A DNA stretch of 64,000 bases from Vibrio plantisponsor (GCF_013041605.1 NZ_JABEQC010000004.1:62001-126000), one strand, 5' to 3'; positions 36,538-45,867 are shown, counted from the stretch's first letter. The notes: a model not told the origin generated them from the letters alone. Translations and numbers: made by a program.

Positions 36538-37776
36538 TCAACCCAAAACGCTACTTGGGAGATACATATCTTTAACCGTCGTCACTGAACTGTACTTAGT
36601 GAGAATAGGTTTACCTTCTAAGTAACGACGTAACATATCAGCGGCAATAGTACCTATGATTTGCTTCTGTTCACCAGATGCATAAGCGCGGTTGAACTTC
36701 ACTGTTTGCCCCCACTCCCCTTGCGGAGCCGACAGAGAGACTGTGAAGTGATCATCATTGAGCATACCCGTCACTAGGGAAAGGTCGGTCGCGCACTTCT
36801 CTTTTGTCGCTGCCGCCAAGGCAAAAGAAGCAGCTAACGGATCCTGATGCCCTAAACCTTCATCCGTTTTATGGCTGAGAATCCAGCTGTGTCCGCTAAG
36901 CTTCTCAATTTCAGCGTTACTCAAAAGCCAGTTGGATAACCAACCTTTGGTTGACTGCTCTGCCAAAGCAAGCGACATCCCTTTCTCAGCCATAAGATGA
37001 CCAATATGTTCAAGCATCGGCTCATCAACACTCACAACATGCTGCTCTAAATGCGCGTAAATCATTTGTAGCAGCTTTACCCGCATATCTAAGTCATTAC
37101 GTGGGCCAAACAACTTCACTTCAATAAACGGCAAATAAGAGCGGTAACCAAGCACGTATCCTTGAGGAAGGTGAAGTTTATCCAACTTGTCGGATATGCC
37201 CGACTCCGTCGTGCCAAATGTATAGAGACGACTACACTCTAAACCAGCCTGTTGTGGATACTGCTTTTTCAGATCCGGCAATATCTGTTCACTGACCATG
37301 AGCTTAAACTCTTTTGGTACACCCGGAGTGAAGTAGAACCAGCAGTCATTAATTTGAACCTTAAACCCGCAGGCTGTGCCAATTGGGTTATCAAGGATGA
37401 TCGCTTTTTCAGGCAACATGGCTTGTTTAATGTTGCTTTCCGGCATTTTGATTTTACGTTGAGCAAAAAACGCTTCGAGTTTCTCTAACCATTCAGGAAA
37501 TAGTTTAAGCTCCTGCTCTGCGGCTAGCGCTGCACATTCCGAGCTTAGATCATCAGTCGTTGGTCCCAGACCGCCGTTTACGACTACTACATCTGCGTTG
37601 AAGCTCAGCATTAATAGCTCTTCGACTAACGACGTTTTTGCATCTCCGACCGTTGAGCGTTTATTTAACGCAAAACCATTTTGGAAAAACTCTCGCGACA
37701 GCCAAGCTGCATTGGTATCGACGATGTCTCCATGCAACACTTCCTCGCCAGTGCTTAACATTGCAACTTTGAGCAT
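36538..37776 (-). CDS. yfaY: CinA-like protein YfaY (MoCF-binding domain)
   Basis: A 412-residue cytoplasmic protein. The N-terminal molybdopterin-binding-type domain has GEEVLHGDIVDTNAAWLS and VVVNGGLGPTTDDLSSE. The C-terminal part corresponds in position to the CinA nicotinamide-nucleotide amidase domain but looks diverged: the usual catalytic Ser/Lys context is not obvious (LALAEQSTKGWLSNWLL). E. coli YfaY is likewise amidase-inactive. A role in NMN or ADP-ribose metabolism is inferred from the family. AAGGTAAG precedes the ATG. Confidence 0.87.
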   Translation of the reverse strand: MLKVAMLSTGEEVLHGDIVDTNAAWLSREFFQNGFALNKRSTVGDAKTSLVEELLMLSFNADVVVVNGGLGPTTDDLSSECAALAAEQELKLFPEWLEKLEAFFAQRKIKMPESNIKQAMLPEKAIILDNPIGTACGFKVQINDCWFYFTPGVPKEFKLMVSEQILPDLKKQYPQQAGLECSRLYTFGTTESGISDKLDKLHLPQGYVLGYRSYLPFIEVKLFGPRNDLDMRVKLLQMIYAHLEQHVVSVDEPMLEHIGHLMAEKGMSLALAEQSTKGWLSNWLLSNAEIEKLSGHSWILSHKTDEGLGHQDPLAASFALAAATKEKCATDLSLVTGMLNDDHFTVSLSAPQGEWGQTVKFNRAYASGEQKQIIGTIAADMLRRYLEGKPILTKYSSVTTVKDMYLPSSVLG

Positions 37777-37917
37777 ATTCTTACCTTTAATATATTTACC
37801 TAACCTATACTCGGTTATATAACATTCACTATATCTTCTGGAATGTGCTATTTCTCCAGAAGTTTTCCGTTTATGTGCAATTTGATGTTTCCATGTTCAA
37901 GACTTTAATGGATAATT

Positions 37918-38853
37918 GTGACAGTGATCATTAAAAACAGTGCCTTGGAGCCTTTTGTGCTAAAGAAAACCATCACAGCCCTCACGTTATCAATGTCAGC
38001 TTGTGCAAATGCAAGCACGTACTTTGACCAACAACCTCTTGAACTTGAATACTCAGTAAACTGTGCTGGTTCTTTATGTGCTTTTAATTCTCCGCTTTCC
38101 TATCAGGCACCTTCTCCGTTTTCAATGAGTCTGTCTGAACAGCAAGACTTGCAGATTGATCAGCCACTTCCTCGTTATCTGACGGTATCTAGCGAAAAAG
38201 ACGCTGAATACCTAAGACAGCAAACCTATACCATTCTAGGTTTGAGTGTTGCGACCGTTGCACTTATGACACTTCTTCCTGAATCTGTCACTAAATGGGA
38301 TGAAGAAGATCGTAACCTTAGCGGCTTAGGCAAGAAATGGAAAGACAATGTCTCATCAGGTCCAGTATGGGACAGAGATGAACACTACCTAAACTACATC
38401 ATGCACCCCTATTTTGGCGGCGTGTACTACACTGCAGCGCGTCATGCTGGTTATAACGAATTTCAGTCTTTCTTGTATTCGTTCACTATGTCTGCATTCT
38501 TCTGGGAATACGGTGTAGAAGCGTTTGCAGAAGTGCCGTCCTATCAAGACCTTTTCATCACACCATTCTTTGGTGCGGTTGTAGGTGAGATCATGTTCGA
38601 GACAGAGCAAGAGATCGTTGCCAATGGCGGTGAAGTGTTGGGCTCTGAGACAATGGGAGACATCAGCTTGTTTTTCTTAAACCCTGTTGGTCATATTCAC
38701 GGCTGGGTGAGCAATGCTTGGGGTGGTTCAGCCGAACTTCAGCTGCAAACGGACCCTTGGTATGGTAACAGCGATGCTGCTAACTTTGCGCTAAGTTCAG
38801 GCGTACCTTACGACGATCAATTCTACTCTTTGAACTTTAAAGTGACGTTCTAA
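37918..38853 (+). CDS. DUF3943 family exported protein
   Basis: A 311-residue protein. The N-terminus has a signal-like segment (FVLKKTITALTLSMSACANA) after a short polar lead, so the true start may be internal. The remainder has a membrane-like helix (TILGLSVATVALMTLLP) and a Gly/aromatic region: YIMHPYFGGVYYTAARHAGY, FFWEYGVEAFAEVPSYQD and TPFFGAVVGE. These match my memory of DUF3943, an uncharacterised envelope family. It starts with GTG at 37918 (GGA 5 nt upstream). It is divergent from yfaY and followed by a terminator. Function unknown. Confidence 0.75.
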   Translation: MTVIIKNSALEPFVLKKTITALTLSMSACANASTYFDQQPLELEYSVNCAGSLCAFNSPLSYQAPSPFSMSLSEQQDLQIDQPLPRYLTVSSEKDAEYLRQQTYTILGLSVATVALMTLLPESVTKWDEEDRNLSGLGKKWKDNVSSGPVWDRDEHYLNYIMHPYFGGVYYTAARHAGYNEFQSFLYSFTMSAFFWEYGVEAFAEVPSYQDLFITPFFGAVVGEIMFETEQEIVANGGEVLGSETMGDISLFFLNPVGHIHGWVSNAWGGSAELQLQTDPWYGNSDAANFALSSGVPYDDQFYSLNFKVTF

Positions 38854-38867
38854 TTTCAGTTTGTGAC

Positions 38868-38898
38868 TTTTAAAAGCGCTGTGTTGGCGCTTTTAAAT
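38868..38898 (+). terminator. Terminator of the DUF3943 gene
   Basis: TAAAAGCGC and GCGCTTTTA pair around TGTGTTG. It overlaps the last codons of the convergent gntR. Confidence 0.75.
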
Positions 38899-39894
38899 GC
38901 TCTCTCCCAACTCAATTCGGTAGCCAAGATCAATACACTCTTGGTATTCCTTTTCGCCATTGAGTCGATTCATTATCTCTCTCGCCGCTATCTGACCGAT
39001 TTTTTCACGTGGTGTCACAACTGTAGCTAACCTTGGTGTCATAGCCTGACTAATATCGTGCCCATGAAAACCTGCGATTGAAATTTGGTTTGGAACAGAG
39101 ATTTTTCGCCTTACACACTCATAAAACGCACCAATCGCTAAGTCATCGTTGGTACAAAATATGCCATCAACCTTGGGATATTTTTCAATTGCATCACCCA
39201 ATAACTTTGCACCCAGAGTGAACGACGACGCTGCTTCCGTTTGCAAAGCCAATGGTTCTAAGCCAGCTTCACTCATCGCTTGATTAAAACCAGACATTTT
39301 TTGACGGGTACGTTCATCCATTCGAGCGGCTAAATAGACAATCTGTTTGCACCCTTTTGCCAACATTGCTTTTGTCATATCTTTCGCGGCTGCAAAGTTG
39401 TCAAAACCCACGGCTTGTTCAATTCTCGGCGAGATAGAATCCATAATTTCTACCACCGGAATAGACGCAGTTTGCAGCATTTTTTTTACCCGTTCTGTGT
39501 GAACATTTTCAGAAAGGATAATAGCGTCCACGTTATAGGAGAGTAATGAAGCAACACTCTGCTCTTCCAGCTCAGAGCTATAGCCATAGTGCGCAAGCAT
39601 GGTTTGGTAGCCTGCAGGCCCAGTTACCTGCTCAATACCTCGAATAACTTCCGCAAAAACTTGGTTAGTTAAAGACGGAACAAGAACACCAATCGCATGG
39701 CTCTTCGCATTAGACAAGATATCAGGAGCACGGTTGGGGATATAACCCAGCTCCTCGACAGCTGCGAGTACTTTCTCTTGTACCGCAGGAGATACAGAAT
39801 TGGGGTCACGTAGACAGCGACTGACTGTCATTTTGGTCACTCCGACTAAATTCGCTACATCCTGAAGCGTCGGGCGTTTTTTCTTACTAACCAT
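38893..39894 (-). CDS. gntR: LacI-family repressor, GntR type (gluconate)
   Basis: A 333-residue transcription repressor. The helix-turn-helix is at about 10-30 (TLQDVANLVGVTKMTVSRCL), followed by the hinge helix and a periplasmic-binding-like sensor domain (GVLVPSLTNQVFAEVIRGIE, GIFCTNDDLAIGAF). This is the typical E. coli GntR pattern. It lies downstream of gnd and gntK on the same strand but behind its own terminator-separated promoter. A GntR-type operator lies 16 bp upstream of its start, implying autoregulation, and two more lie before the TRAP operon. Confidence 0.92.
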   Translation of the reverse strand: MVSKKKRPTLQDVANLVGVTKMTVSRCLRDPNSVSPAVQEKVLAAVEELGYIPNRAPDILSNAKSHAIGVLVPSLTNQVFAEVIRGIEQVTGPAGYQTMLAHYGYSSELEEQSVASLLSYNVDAIILSENVHTERVKKMLQTASIPVVEIMDSISPRIEQAVGFDNFAAAKDMTKAMLAKGCKQIVYLAARMDERTRQKMSGFNQAMSEAGLEPLALQTEAASSFTLGAKLLGDAIEKYPKVDGIFCTNDDLAIGAFYECVRRKISVPNQISIAGFHGHDISQAMTPRLATVVTPREKIGQIAAREIMNRLNGEKEYQECIDLGYRIELGESI

Positions 39895-39910
39895 AAATAA
39901 TTATTCTCTT

Positions 39911-39924
39911 TGTTACTGGTAACA
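39911..39924. promoter_or_regulatory. GntR operator upstream of gntR
   Basis: TGTTACTGGTAACA differs by one base from the core of the known GntR palindrome ATGTTACCGGTAACAT. Confidence 0.75.
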
Positions 39925-39986
39925 TTGTACTCAAGAGCTCAATAGAGAAATAGGTTTAATCACACTTATTTATTTGACTCCGCTAT

Positions 39987-40012
39987 CAAAAAGCGCCCAC
40001 ATAACGGGCGCT
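39987..40012 (-). terminator. Terminator of gnd
   Basis: AAGCGCCC and GGGCGCTT form the stem, with TTTTTG after it on the minus strand. Confidence 0.85.
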
Positions 40013-40018
40013 TATTGA

Positions 40019-41506
40019 TTAACGTTTAATTTCTAATCGAGTTTCACTTTCCCAAAGCAAATGAAACTTATCCATAGACGGCTCATCCACCCTCGCATAA
40101 GTATGTGCTCCGAAGTAGTCTCGCTGCGCTTGAAGCAAATTAGCCGGAGATTGTGAGCTCGACAAAGCATCGTAGTAGTTCAATGCCGATGTCATCGCTG
40201 GCATAGCAACACCGGATAATATTGCCTGAGCACTGCACGTTCTCCATCCCAATACACGCTTGGAAAGCTGCTCAATGAAATCTTCAGCAAATAGCAGATG
40301 TTCGAGTTCAGAATTTTGCTCATATACAGCAGAAATGTTTTGCAAGAATGCCGCACGGATAATGCAGCCAGAACGCCATATTTTCGCAATGTCTGAGAAA
40401 TTGAGCTGCCAGCCCTCAAGCTCTGATTTACTCTTGAGTAAGTCAAAACCTTGGGCATAAGTGACTAATTTCGCGCAATACAAACCATCTTCTAGTGCTT
40501 TCAGAGCCTGTGTCTTGTCTTCTAAGCAAGTTTGCTTCACTGAAGGCAATAAGGAAGAGGCTTTTACTCGACGTCCTTTATTAGCGCTTAATGCTCGGGC
40601 AAATACAGCGTGAGCGATCGTTGTCGCAGGGCTTCCCATCTGCAACGCATTGACCGCTGTCCACAGCCCAGTACCTTTTTGCTCCGCGACATCCAGAATC
40701 ATATCCACCAACGAATTGCCCGTTCTTGGATCGTGTTGCTTGAGTATGTCGGCACTGATTTCCATCAGATAGCTGTTAAGTACACCTTGATTCCAAACCG
40801 TAAACACTTCACCAATTTCGGTAGCTGATATCTGCAAAACTTGGCGCATGTACTGATACGCTTCACAGATAATTTGCATATCGGCGTATTCAATGCCGTT
40901 GTGCACCATCTTCACGTAATGCCCTGCCCCAGCCGGACCTAAATATGCAGCACATGCCTCGCCTGACTGATGAGAATCGATGGATAAACCGTTCGCATCG
41001 ACTTTAGCGGCAATTGCAGTCCACATAGGTTCAACGTGCTTCCATGCGACAGGATCACCACTTGCCATTAAAGATGGGCCGTGTCGTGCACCTTGTTCAC
41101 CACCAGAAACAGCAGTACTGAAGAATCGCAGACGACCAGCAAACACCTCTTCTCTACGTTCAGAGTCGGTCCACAAACTGTTGCCAGTATCAATAACAAT
41201 GTCTTGCGCTTCTAAACCATTTTGCAACAGTTGCTCGATGACTTGGTCAACGATTTCTCCGGCAGGAACCGATAAGGCAATCACTCTTGGTGTTACCAAG
41301 CAAGAGAGCAAATCCTTAAAGTTCTGCGCTATTTTGAACTGTCCTTTGTTTGGATTTATGGAGAGCTCTTGAGCTTCTTTATCTGCTCGTAAGCAGTGGC
41401 TTTGGCTTAAGTCAAAACCCACCACTGAAAACCCGTGGTCAACCAGATTAAGCGCAAGACTCTTACCCATTACACCTAATCCAACCATAGCAATCTGATA
41501 ACTCAA
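40019..41506 (-). CDS. gnd: 6-phosphogluconate dehydrogenase, decarboxylating
   Basis: Converts 6-phosphogluconate to ribulose 5-phosphate and CO2, reducing NADP+. Length 495 residues, slightly longer than the typical 470-482. The Rossmann motif is [13 protein letters not shown]. The substrate region is [17 protein letters not shown], and the catalytic segment [22 protein letters not shown] holds the active Lys and the His/Asn. The C-terminal NADP-tail motif [10 protein letters not shown] is present. It overlaps gntK by 4 bp and belongs to the gluconate cluster, so it may be an inducible paralogue of a housekeeping gnd. Confidence 0.93.
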   Translation of the reverse strand: MSYQIAMVGLGVMGKSLALNLVDHGFSVVGFDLSQSHCLRADKEAQELSINPNKGQFKIAQNFKDLLSCLVTPRVIALSVPAGEIVDQVIEQLLQNGLEAQDIVIDTGNSLWTDSERREEVFAGRLRFFSTAVSGGEQGARHGPSLMASGDPVAWKHVEPMWTAIAAKVDANGLSIDSHQSGEACAAYLGPAGAGHYVKMVHNGIEYADMQIICEAYQYMRQVLQISATEIGEVFTVWNQGVLNSYLMEISADILKQHDPRTGNSLVDMILDVAEQKGTGLWTAVNALQMGSPATTIAHAVFARALSANKGRRVKASSLLPSVKQTCLEDKTQALKALEDGLYCAKLVTYAQGFDLLKSKSELEGWQLNFSDIAKIWRSGCIIRAAFLQNISAVYEQNSELEHLLFAEDFIEQLSKRVLGWRTCSAQAILSGVAMPAMTSALNYYDALSSSQSPANLLQAQRDYFGAHTYARVDEPSMDKFHLLWESETRLEIKR

Positions 41507-42009
41507 GCGCTTTCTCCTTTGTTGTGAAGCCCTTGAAGCGCCTGCTCTAACACCTCTTCCATAGAGGATGAAACATCAACAAAAATGGCTTCGTCAGCTT
41601 CTGGTTCAATCAAAGTATCAAACTGACTTTTCAACATCTTCTCGCCGTGGAAGTAGTGATTTGCGCGCTGTGATAAACGAGCCCAAATCGTGTCGTAGTC
41701 ACCTTGCAAATAGACAATAGCTAAGTCCTGATTGTTGTTACGCAGAATGTCTCTGTATTCGGGTTTCAAAGCAGAACAAGCGATCACCGTAGACTCATGC
41801 TCTAAAAAAAGGCTATTCAAACGTTGCAGCCAACCAATACGGTCTTCATCAGTAAGAGGAATCCCTTGTCTCATCTTTTCTACACTCTGTTCAGAGTGGT
41901 AGTCATCACCATCAAAGAATTTCAGGTTCAATGCCTTTGCGATAGCGCTGCCAACCGAGCTCTTACCGCAACCTGAAACGCCCATGACCAATATTTTCTT
42001 TGGGTTCAT
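41503..42009 (-). CDS. gntK: Gluconokinase
   Basis: Phosphorylates gluconate to 6-phosphogluconate with ATP. Length 168 residues, typical of the GntK/IdnK family. The P-loop is GVSGCGKSSVG at about 10-20. The substrate-lid region contains DGDDYHSEQSVEKMRQGIPLTDEDRIGWL (interrupted motif D-D-H, K-M-G-P-L-D-D-R-W). It overlaps the start of gnd by 4 bp and follows the TRAP large-permease gene by 66 bp. Confidence 0.95.
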   Translation of the reverse strand: MNPKKILVMGVSGCGKSSVGSAIAKALNLKFFDGDDYHSEQSVEKMRQGIPLTDEDRIGWLQRLNSLFLEHESTVIACSALKPEYRDILRNNNQDLAIVYLQGDYDTIWARLSQRANHYFHGEKMLKSQFDTLIEPEADEAIFVDVSSSMEEVLEQALQGLHNKGESA

Positions 42010-42075
42010 TGAACACTCTTCCCTAGACTACTCTCACCGTAGCCGCCTTACTAAATTCAATAAAATGGATTGCTT

Positions 42076-43392
42076 TTATTTCCACCACATAGCGAGCTGT
42101 GGGAAAGCAATGACCAAACCCAGAACAAAAATTTGCATAAAGATAAATGGAATCAGTGACTGGAATATCTCGCCTAAACTGATTTCTTTTGGCGCTACCG
42201 ATTTAAGATAGAATGCCGCCGGACCAAATGGTGGTGATAAGAAAGAAACCTGCATGTTCAGACAGAACACGACACCAAACCAAATCGGGTCAAATCCTAG
42301 ATTCGTGATAATAGGTACGAAAATTGGCATGGTTAACAGTGCAACACCCACCCAGTCCAAGAACATACCTAGTACGAGTAGAATCACCATCATAATGAAC
42401 AGTGTTGCGAAAGCGCTGCCGCCAGAAAGCGTAAGAATGGTTTCTTCAACGAAATCGATACCGCCCATCAGGTTGTAAATCCCAACCAGAGCACTCGCAC
42501 CGATACCAATCCAGATGATCATCCCGCACGTGCGCATTGTCGCCATCGCACTCTCTTGCAGCATCTTCCAGCTCATTTCTTTACGGATTACCGCGCTGAT
42601 CATGATACCGACAACACCTAGAGCTGAAGCTTCAGTTACAGAAGCAACACCGGTATAAATACTGCCGAGAACCACTGCCACTGATAACAGCGGGAAGAAA
42701 AGTGCTTTGAAGTAGCTTGGCTTATTGTCGTCTTCTAAGTCTTCATCACTAAAATCAGGTGCCAGAGCAGGATTGATATAACAACGAATCAATACATAAG
42801 CGATATAACAAGCCGCCAGAATAAATGCAGGGATAAATGCCGCTTTAAACAGATCGCCAATCGATACACTTGCGGTCATACCGTAGATGATAAGCACGAT
42901 ACTTGGCGGAAGCATAGTACCTAGCGCGCCACCCGCACACGTTGTACCAATAGCAAGCTTGCGGTCATATCCCAAGCGAAGCATCTGCGGTAGTGCCAAA
43001 ATACCTAACAGAACAGTTTCACCACCGATAACGCCAGACATTGATGCCAGCAAGACCGCTACCAATAGAGTTTGAACGGCAACACCGCCGCGAACTTTAC
43101 GCCCTACAGACTTCATTGCGTCAAACAGATCTTTCGCGATACCCGAGCGATCCAGCATAGCTGCCATTAATACGAACATCGGAATGGCTAAGAAAATATA
43201 GTCAGATGCAAAGCTGTACATACGGCTGGTGACCAAAGGAATCGCGTCAACACCAAACCAGCCTAGAGTAAATACGATAGCGACAAAACAGGTAACAAAC
43301 GCAAGCTGCATACCGGTCAGCAATAAGCCGATCATCATGACCAGCATCAGCAAGCTGCCCCATTCAATACCAATAGAAGATAAATCAAACAT
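42076..43392 (-). CDS. TRAP transporter large permease (DctM), gluconate cluster
   Basis: A 438-residue multi-helix permease of the DctM family. Typical segments are KVRGGVAVQTLLVAVLLASM, TCAGGALGTMLPPS and NMQVSFLSPPFGPAAFYLKS. It overlaps dctQ by 8 bp. Because the operon also encodes gluconokinase and 6-phosphogluconate dehydrogenase and is preceded by GntR operators, the likely substrate is D-gluconate or a close sugar acid. Confidence 0.93.
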   Translation of the reverse strand: MFDLSSIGIEWGSLLMLVMMIGLLLTGMQLAFVTCFVAIVFTLGWFGVDAIPLVTSRMYSFASDYIFLAIPMFVLMAAMLDRSGIAKDLFDAMKSVGRKVRGGVAVQTLLVAVLLASMSGVIGGETVLLGILALPQMLRLGYDRKLAIGTTCAGGALGTMLPPSIVLIIYGMTASVSIGDLFKAAFIPAFILAACYIAYVLIRCYINPALAPDFSDEDLEDDNKPSYFKALFFPLLSVAVVLGSIYTGVASVTEASALGVVGIMISAVIRKEMSWKMLQESAMATMRTCGMIIWIGIGASALVGIYNLMGGIDFVEETILTLSGGSAFATLFIMMVILLVLGMFLDWVGVALLTMPIFVPIITNLGFDPIWFGVVFCLNMQVSFLSPPFGPAAFYLKSVAPKEISLGEIFQSLIPFIFMQIFVLGLVIAFPQLAMWWK

Positions 43393-43942
43393 CGTGTTTA
43401 TTCCTTAAGGCTTGAATCTCTTGAATCATATGCAGAACAAACTGCACTACCAAAATGACCAAAGTGATAAAAATAACCGCTTTAAGCAGCGCAGGATAAG
43501 GCGGGTTAAAAGCTGAACCAGATGTCTCTAAACGCATCTCTCCCCATGGTGCAAACCATGCGCTTTCTACCGTGATATATGAGGCGTAAGCCATCATTAG
43601 TGCGAACGCCAAACCAACAATATGGTGAACCATATTGAGATAGTGTTTAGCGCGCTTTGAAACATTGTCGTAAATAAGAACCACTCGAACGTGTTTGTTC
43701 GAAGCCATTGCATACACACCACCGAATACAAACAAACATCCGCCGATAAAGGCTGCCGTTTCATGTACCCACGTCGTTGGTGCGTCAAAAGCGTAGCGCA
43801 TAACAACTTCGTAGAAAGAAATCGCAACAGTCAAAAGAAACAGTAAGCTAAGGGTGTTTCCGATACGTATGATTGCTCGGTCTAATGCATTCTTTGGCTG
43901 ATCATCAAGATGTGATGTAGCCTGTAGCTTATTCTCGCTCAT
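43385..43942 (-). CDS. TRAP transporter small permease (DctQ), gluconate cluster
   Basis: Four-helix small TRAP subunit, 185 residues from ATG 43942 (AAAGAG 6 nt upstream; a longer frame opening at 43981 is rejected). The polar N-terminus of about 30 residues is followed by LSLLFLLTVAISFYEVVMRY. A family-typical WVHE motif follows. It overlaps the large permease start and lies 66 bp after dctP; that gap holds a hairpin. Confidence 0.9.
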   Translation of the reverse strand: MSENKLQATSHLDDQPKNALDRAIIRIGNTLSLLFLLTVAISFYEVVMRYAFDAPTTWVHETAAFIGGCLFVFGGVYAMASNKHVRVVLIYDNVSKRAKHYLNMVHHIVGLAFALMMAYASYITVESAWFAPWGEMRLETSGSAFNPPYPALLKAVIFITLVILVVQFVLHMIQEIQALRNKHDV

Positions 43943-43964
43943 AACGAACTCTTTTAATGAAATG

Positions 43965-43988
43965 AGAGAGGGCCGAAACACCCTCTCT
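43965..43988 (-). repeat. Hairpin between dctP and dctQ of the gluconate TRAP operon
   Basis: AGAGAGGG (43965-43972) and CCCTCTCT (43981-43988) pair perfectly around 8 bases, with no T-run. It occupies the same position as the hairpin in the first TRAP operon, probably an mRNA-stabilising or partial-termination element. Confidence 0.55.
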
Positions 43989-44008
43989 AAATAAAGGAAG
44001 TACTTCGA

Positions 44009-45025
44009 TTACAGTAGGTCGTTCTTCTCTAGGAACGTAGTTACTGATTCGTAAACTTTTTGTGCGTTTGGTGAACGCTCAGCAAATACTTTCCATTGTT
44101 CACGAGCGATAGAACGGAACTTCTTGCGCTCTTCATCAGACCAGTTGTGAATCGTGATGTTTGGATTCGCATTCGCTTCTTTTACTGCCGCTTGGTCAGC
44201 AATTTTTAGCTGTGTTGTAATGTCGTAAGAGAAATCACGTACAGATGTCTTAAGGATTTGTTGTAAATCTTCAGGCATCTTGTCCCATTTCTTTTGACTA
44301 ATAGAAATATCGATCAACGGTAGAGAGTGGAAACCAGGTTGAACTGGATGAGCGGCTACATCGTTCATACCCGCTTTATGGTTTGTAGAGAATACGGTGT
44401 AGTCCGCTGCATCAATAACGCCTTTGCTTAGACCCGTGAATACTTCTGAACCTGGTAGGTTAACTGGAGTTGCACCTGCTGCTGCAAAAACTTGTTGAAC
44501 CAGACCTTCTGGAGCACGTAGTTTCAAACCTTTCAGATCAGCAACGCTATCAAGCGGCTTTTTAGAAACGAGAGATTCAACACCCGTCGTCGATGCACCA
44601 ATAAATTTAACGCCGTAAGGTTTGTAAAGCTCAGTAAGAAGCTCGTTACCACCGCCGTAGTTCATGTATTGAAGAAGTTGAGTCGTGTCAGACCAAGCGC
44701 CAACCATGTTACCTAGTAGGCCGAATGCTGGATCTTGACCAGAGAAGAACTCAGTAGCAGTTACGTGGCCATCAAGAATACCCATTTTGATTGAGCTTAG
44801 AGTCTCTGTATGTTTTACCACTGCACCAACAGGTAACAAGTCAATGTCGATACGTCCACCAGACATTTTTTCAACGTTATCAGCCCATACTTGCTGAATT
44901 TGGAAGTTGCGGTCACCCGATGGATCTGAAGACTGAATTTTCAGTTTGAAATCAGCCGCCATCGCTGACATGGACACTAGGCCCGTCACAGCAGTAGCGA
45001 TAAGCGTTCTCGTCATAGCTTTCAT
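44009..45025 (-). CDS. TRAP periplasmic binding protein, gluconate cluster
   Basis: A 338-residue DctP-family solute receptor. The signal peptide MKAMTRTLIATAVTGLVSMS ends at AMA. The family motif LKGLKLRAPEGLVQ carries the arginine that binds the ligand carboxylate, and GLSKGVIDAADYTVFSTN is the second family segment. AAGGA lies about 7 nt before ATG 45025. It is the first gene of the TRAP-gntK-gnd group, 46 bp downstream of two GntR operators. Gluconate as ligand is inferred from context. Confidence 0.9.
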   Translation of the reverse strand: MKAMTRTLIATAVTGLVSMSAMAADFKLKIQSSDPSGDRNFQIQQVWADNVEKMSGGRIDIDLLPVGAVVKHTETLSSIKMGILDGHVTATEFFSGQDPAFGLLGNMVGAWSDTTQLLQYMNYGGGNELLTELYKPYGVKFIGASTTGVESLVSKKPLDSVADLKGLKLRAPEGLVQQVFAAAGATPVNLPGSEVFTGLSKGVIDAADYTVFSTNHKAGMNDVAAHPVQPGFHSLPLIDISISQKKWDKMPEDLQQILKTSVRDFSYDITTQLKIADQAAVKEANANPNITIHNWSDEERKKFRSIAREQWKVFAERSPNAQKVYESVTTFLEKNDLL

Positions 45026-45070
45026 TTGTCTATCCTTATTTGCTTCACGTAAATACCGGATTATATTTTT

Positions 45071-45084
45071 ATGTTACCGGTAAC
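45071..45084. promoter_or_regulatory. GntR operator 1 of the gluconate TRAP operon
   Basis: ATGTTACCGGTAAC matches the GntR palindrome except for its last two bases. Confidence 0.8.
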
Positions 45085-45095
45085 CTTGAGACGTT

Positions 45096-45110
45096 ATGTT
45101 ACCGGTAACT
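45096..45110. promoter_or_regulatory. GntR operator 2 of the gluconate TRAP operon
   Basis: ATGTTACCGGTAACT, centred 25 bp from operator 1. The rest of the 45026-45354 gap (divergent promoters) shows no other element I can name. Confidence 0.8.
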
Positions 45111-45354
45111 GTTACTAAAAGTCTATGCGGGTGATCACAGGATTTAAACATTAATTAACAAACTACTTATTTTTATAAGAGAGCCATTAACAGGTTCTGT
45201 GGGAAATGGCCTGAACAAATGTGCAGAGGGTTAAATAAATGAAATTATTAGAATATCGCGACATCAAAAAATTGACCTTGGTCAAGTCTCGAACACATAT
45301 AACGCCTAAACTCAAATAGAAAACTGATTTTGTAATGATGTTCGGAGGCCGTAT

Positions 45355-45867
45355 ATGACTTGTACCTTTATTGTAAGTTTCGTAGGAAAAGCAACACCCT
45401 CAACAATCAAATCTTTGGCCGCTGCGACAAATGAAAAAAGTGGTAAGTGGCTCATTAGCAAAGTGAATTTTATTGAAGACCAAGTTGCTGCTGTTATCAA
45501 AATTGAAATACCAGAAGAACACGCGGACGTTGTTAAAGAAGCATTTTATGCCACGCCCGATCTACTGGTAAAAATCGTTGATGTTGAAGAGCACGTTCAG
45601 CTCGAAGATAAAATCTACCAACTTCGTATTGATTCTAACGACCGCTACGGAGTGGTTAACGAGATAACCCACGTTCTTGATGAACAAGATGTGCAGATTC
45701 TGGATATGGATTGCCAACGCGTGTTTATCGCCGGCGGTGGTGGCGTAAGCTCTAGCTTATTTACAGCAAACTTAGCTGTGCGTTTGCCTGTTGAACGTCA
45801 ATTGAATGATGTGGTCAGCGAACTGGAATCTTTAAGCGAAGATACTCGTGTTATCGTTGAGTCATAA
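45355..45867 (+). CDS. ACT-domain regulator (GcvR-like)
   Basis: A 170-residue protein with two ACT-like regions (about 1-80 and 90-170; TCTFIVSFVGKATPSTIKSLA and QLRIDSNDRYGVVNEITHVLDEQ). It resembles the glycine-cleavage regulator GcvR group. ACT domains commonly bind amino acids, but the ligand and target here are unknown. A perfect ribosome-binding site (GGAGG) precedes ATG 45355. It is divergent from the gluconate TRAP operon and convergent with nspC, with a shared terminator. Its relation to either cluster is unclear. Confidence 0.82.
   Translation: MTCTFIVSFVGKATPSTIKSLAAATNEKSGKWLISKVNFIEDQVAAVIKIEIPEEHADVVKEAFYATPDLLVKIVDVEEHVQLEDKIYQLRIDSNDRYGVVNEITHVLDEQDVQILDMDCQRVFIAGGGGVSSSLFTANLAVRLPVERQLNDVVSELESLSEDTRVIVES

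Noticed and set aside
36447-36575. A + strand frame of 42 residues with GGAG just upstream and a hydrophobic N-terminus
   Set aside because: The ribosome-binding site is only 3 nt from the ATG, the frame runs through a palindrome and antisense into the end of yfaY, and it has no terminator.
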